DNA of 64,000 bases from contig NZ_AP025507.1 of the NCBI RefSeq assembly GCF_024347595.1, positions 496,001-560,000 on the forward strand, in the 5' to 3' direction. Source of the stretch: Vibrio pomeroyi (GTDB taxonomy: Bacteria > Pseudomonadota > Gammaproteobacteria > Enterobacterales > Vibrionaceae). The first letter of the stretch is position 1, and each line of letters starts with the position of its first letter. Below the pieces are notes generated by a model that ran no database searches, was not told where the DNA came from, and saw nothing but the letters and a program-made list of their open reading frames with translations. Shown piece by piece: positions 62,562 through 64,000 of the stretch. The translations under genes and the position numbers were made by a program.

Positions 62562-64000
62562 CTATGATGCTTTAGCGACAGCTCTGATGTGACCTTCCAC
62601 TCGATTTTTACCAAGCTGCTGCGCAATCAGCTTGGCTTGTTCCGCGAGTGCCAAAGCAGAATCACGTTCGCCTTCTATGTGCGAGAACCCGACACTGACA
62701 CCCAACGACAATGTGATGTCTGGGGTCACAATGGTTTTCTCCGCAACACCAAGTCGGCACTGATCCAGTTGGAATTTTGCATCTTTGGCATCATTCGCTT
62801 TGAACAAGACGGCAAACTCTTTACCTCCAATGCGAGCTAAACAAAGTCCTTTTGGTTTAGGGAAGTAAGAACGCAGCGCTTCTGCAGTCAGCTTGATCAT
62901 CTTGTCACCAACCGCTTCACCGTAAGCTCGGTTTACATGGTCAAAGTTATCGATATCAAGCAGAGCCACATAGGTGTCAGGCTTGTTTGCGTAATTCTCG
63001 ACCGCAATGTTGAAGCTGCTTTTGTTGTCTAACTGTGTCATCAGGTCCTTGCTGCTCAATTGATGTTGAAGTAGTAAATTAGATAATGAGACTTCGGTGT
63101 AATCTCTGATCATTCTTAGAATGCTCTGGCTGATCGGTAAGTTGGCGTTTAGGTAAATCACCGCGATCAACTGTTTACGAGAGTACAAAGGAATACAGTA
63201 ATGACGTTGATGTATTTTGAGTTTACGTGCCAATGGATCGGCGTACTTTCCGCTTCTGTAAGCCATGGTGTTCGGAGCAAAGCGCTCCGCTAAGGCATCA
63301 TCACAATACACCGTTGACTTGTTTCCGTGGTAGTCGATGGTACTGAATGAGTGGCTCTCAGGTTGATACAGACAGAATTGGATGCCTTTATGATAGGTAA
63401 AGCTATCCAAGATGGATTTCAATTTACGCTTAAAGCTAGCAAGATCTTCCACTTTATTCAGTCGAGACAAAGAGACGTTTAAACGGTAAGCCAGATAGTT
63501 TGCGCCAATCCACAACAGAAGCAATGAGCCAAGCACCACGCCCGTTAACGTAAATTGGTGCGAACTGGTGAGGATGTCATGGCGATCAGTGCCTGCGATG
63601 AATACCCAGTTCAAGCTGTTGTCTGCGTCAAATACCGATATTTTGAAGTTATCTTGATAGTAGTATTCGTGTTTACCGACGGTTTCACCGAGTGAGAGTT
63701 GATGACTGATTCCTGCATGATAGCTGATGGACTTAGAGCCGATACGTTTCGGATCAGGGTGAAAAACCAATCGCTCTGTCGCTCTATCCACTACGAACAC
63801 ATAACCATGGTTAAGGGTTTTTAAATCTCTTAAGCCTTGCGTGGTGTGTAGAAGATCAAACTCAATCCATATTTCCTCGTTCAACCTTTCGGCAGTGTGC
63901 TTAACGGCGAACACCCAACGACCATCTGCCTTTTGGTAAACGGAAGAGATATAGAAATCTTCAACAACACTGTCTATTGAATGCCATTGAATTGCTGATA
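62562..64000 (-). CDS. Membrane sensor with degenerate GGDEF domain, N-terminus cut by window edge
   Basis: The frame remains open from the window edge through 63914 to the stop, so the visible 479 codons lack the true start. In order it shows a Cache-like extracellular region (FAVKHTAERLNEEIW, GYVFVVDRATERLVFHPD), a membrane segment (TLTGVVLGSLLLLWIGANYLAYRL), a GAF-like region (YCDDALAERFAPNTMAYRSG) and a GGDEF domain. The active-site loop reads GGKEF at 62815-62829, so the third Gly-Gly-Asp/Glu position is Lys. The RxxD I-site is absent. DIDNFDHVN is preserved. The protein is probably not a normal diguanylate cyclase. Confidence 0.85.
   Translation of the reverse strand, partial: SAIQWHSIDSVVEDFYISSVYQKADGRWVFAVKHTAERLNEEIWIEFDLLHTTQGLRDLKTLNHGYVFVVDRATERLVFHPDPKRIGSKSISYHAGISHQLSLGETVGKHEYYYQDNFKISVFDADNSLNWVFIAGTDRHDILTSSHQFTLTGVVLGSLLLLWIGANYLAYRLNVSLSRLNKVEDLASFKRKLKSILDSFTYHKGIQFCLYQPESHSFSTIDYHGNKSTVYCDDALAERFAPNTMAYRSGKYADPLARKLKIHQRHYCIPLYSRKQLIAVIYLNANLPISQSILRMIRDYTEVSLSNLLLQHQLSSKDLMTQLDNKSSFNIAVENYANKPDTYVALLDIDNFDHVNRAYGEAVGDKMIKLTAEALRSYFPKPKGLCLARIGGKEFAVLFKANDAKDAKFQLDQCRLGVAEKTIVTPDITLSLGVSVGFSHIEGERDSALALAEQAKLIAQQLGKNRVEGHIRAVAKAS

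Noticed and set aside
1..64000. Mobile elements, CRISPR arrays, tRNA or rRNA genes
   Set aside because: I looked for transposase or integrase proteins, repeated spacers and tRNA-like cloverleaf ends and found none that held up.

Overview
The window looks like a stretch of a Vibrio chromosome, probably of the Splendidus clade. That placement rests on close resemblance of the protein sequences to vibrio families, moderate AT richness and dense gene packing with short AT-rich spacers. It is an inference without database support. I see no rRNA, tRNA, insertion sequence, integrase or CRISPR array. Most genes are single genes or small operons set beside their own regulator.

Layout. 1-6024 is a minus-strand fimbrial locus: two LuxR-type regulators, a pilin-like protein, a periplasmic chaperone, an outer-membrane usher and the start of a further exported subunit cut by the window edge. 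6412-19993 carries regulator/effector pairs (LysR with an MFS exporter, TetR with a RibD/DHFR-like reductase, TetR with a MATE pump) and single genes (ClsC-like phospholipase D, NfsA, periplasmic HAD phosphatase, YgeA racemase, a 40-residue lipoprotein, radical SAM, YdcH-like). 20187-22095 has a LysR gene facing an SDR gene. 22251-27682 is the glycerol regulon glpF-glpK-glpR-glpD, on one strand but split by terminators. 28122-32546 holds PACE efflux with LysR, arsR-acr3, and an HPP membrane protein with TetR. 32622-41497 has a START/glycosyltransferase pair, Cof-type HAD, FrnE-like DsbA, YcaQ-like glycosylase, a LysR-controlled monooxygenase/Gfo-Idh-MocA pair and an AraC-GyrI regulator. 41995-44229 is a large exported protein of unknown function. 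45280-53118 is the L-ascorbate utilisation (ula) locus. 53773-64000 has glycerate kinase, catalase, patatin, D-lactate dehydrogenase, a YeaR-like protein, ferredoxin-NADP reductase, a YihG acyltransferase, TrmK and a GGDEF-like membrane protein cut by the right edge.

Working together. In the ula locus the fused IIC-IIB and the IIA import and phosphorylate ascorbate, UlaG opens the lactone, and UlaD, UlaE and UlaF carry the product to D-xylulose 5-phosphate under UlaR. An extra HAD phosphatase sits inside that operon. In the glp locus GlpF admits glycerol, GlpK phosphorylates it, GlpD oxidises it and GlpR represses. Readable operators include an FNR-type site before the fimbrial regulators, an OxyR-type site before the catalase gene, a Fur-type site before fpr, three TetR-type palindromes and a repeated 15-mer in the ula control region. 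The least explained parts are the 744-residue exported protein with its palindrome-rich upstream region, the fimbrial control module, and the degenerate GGKEF protein.
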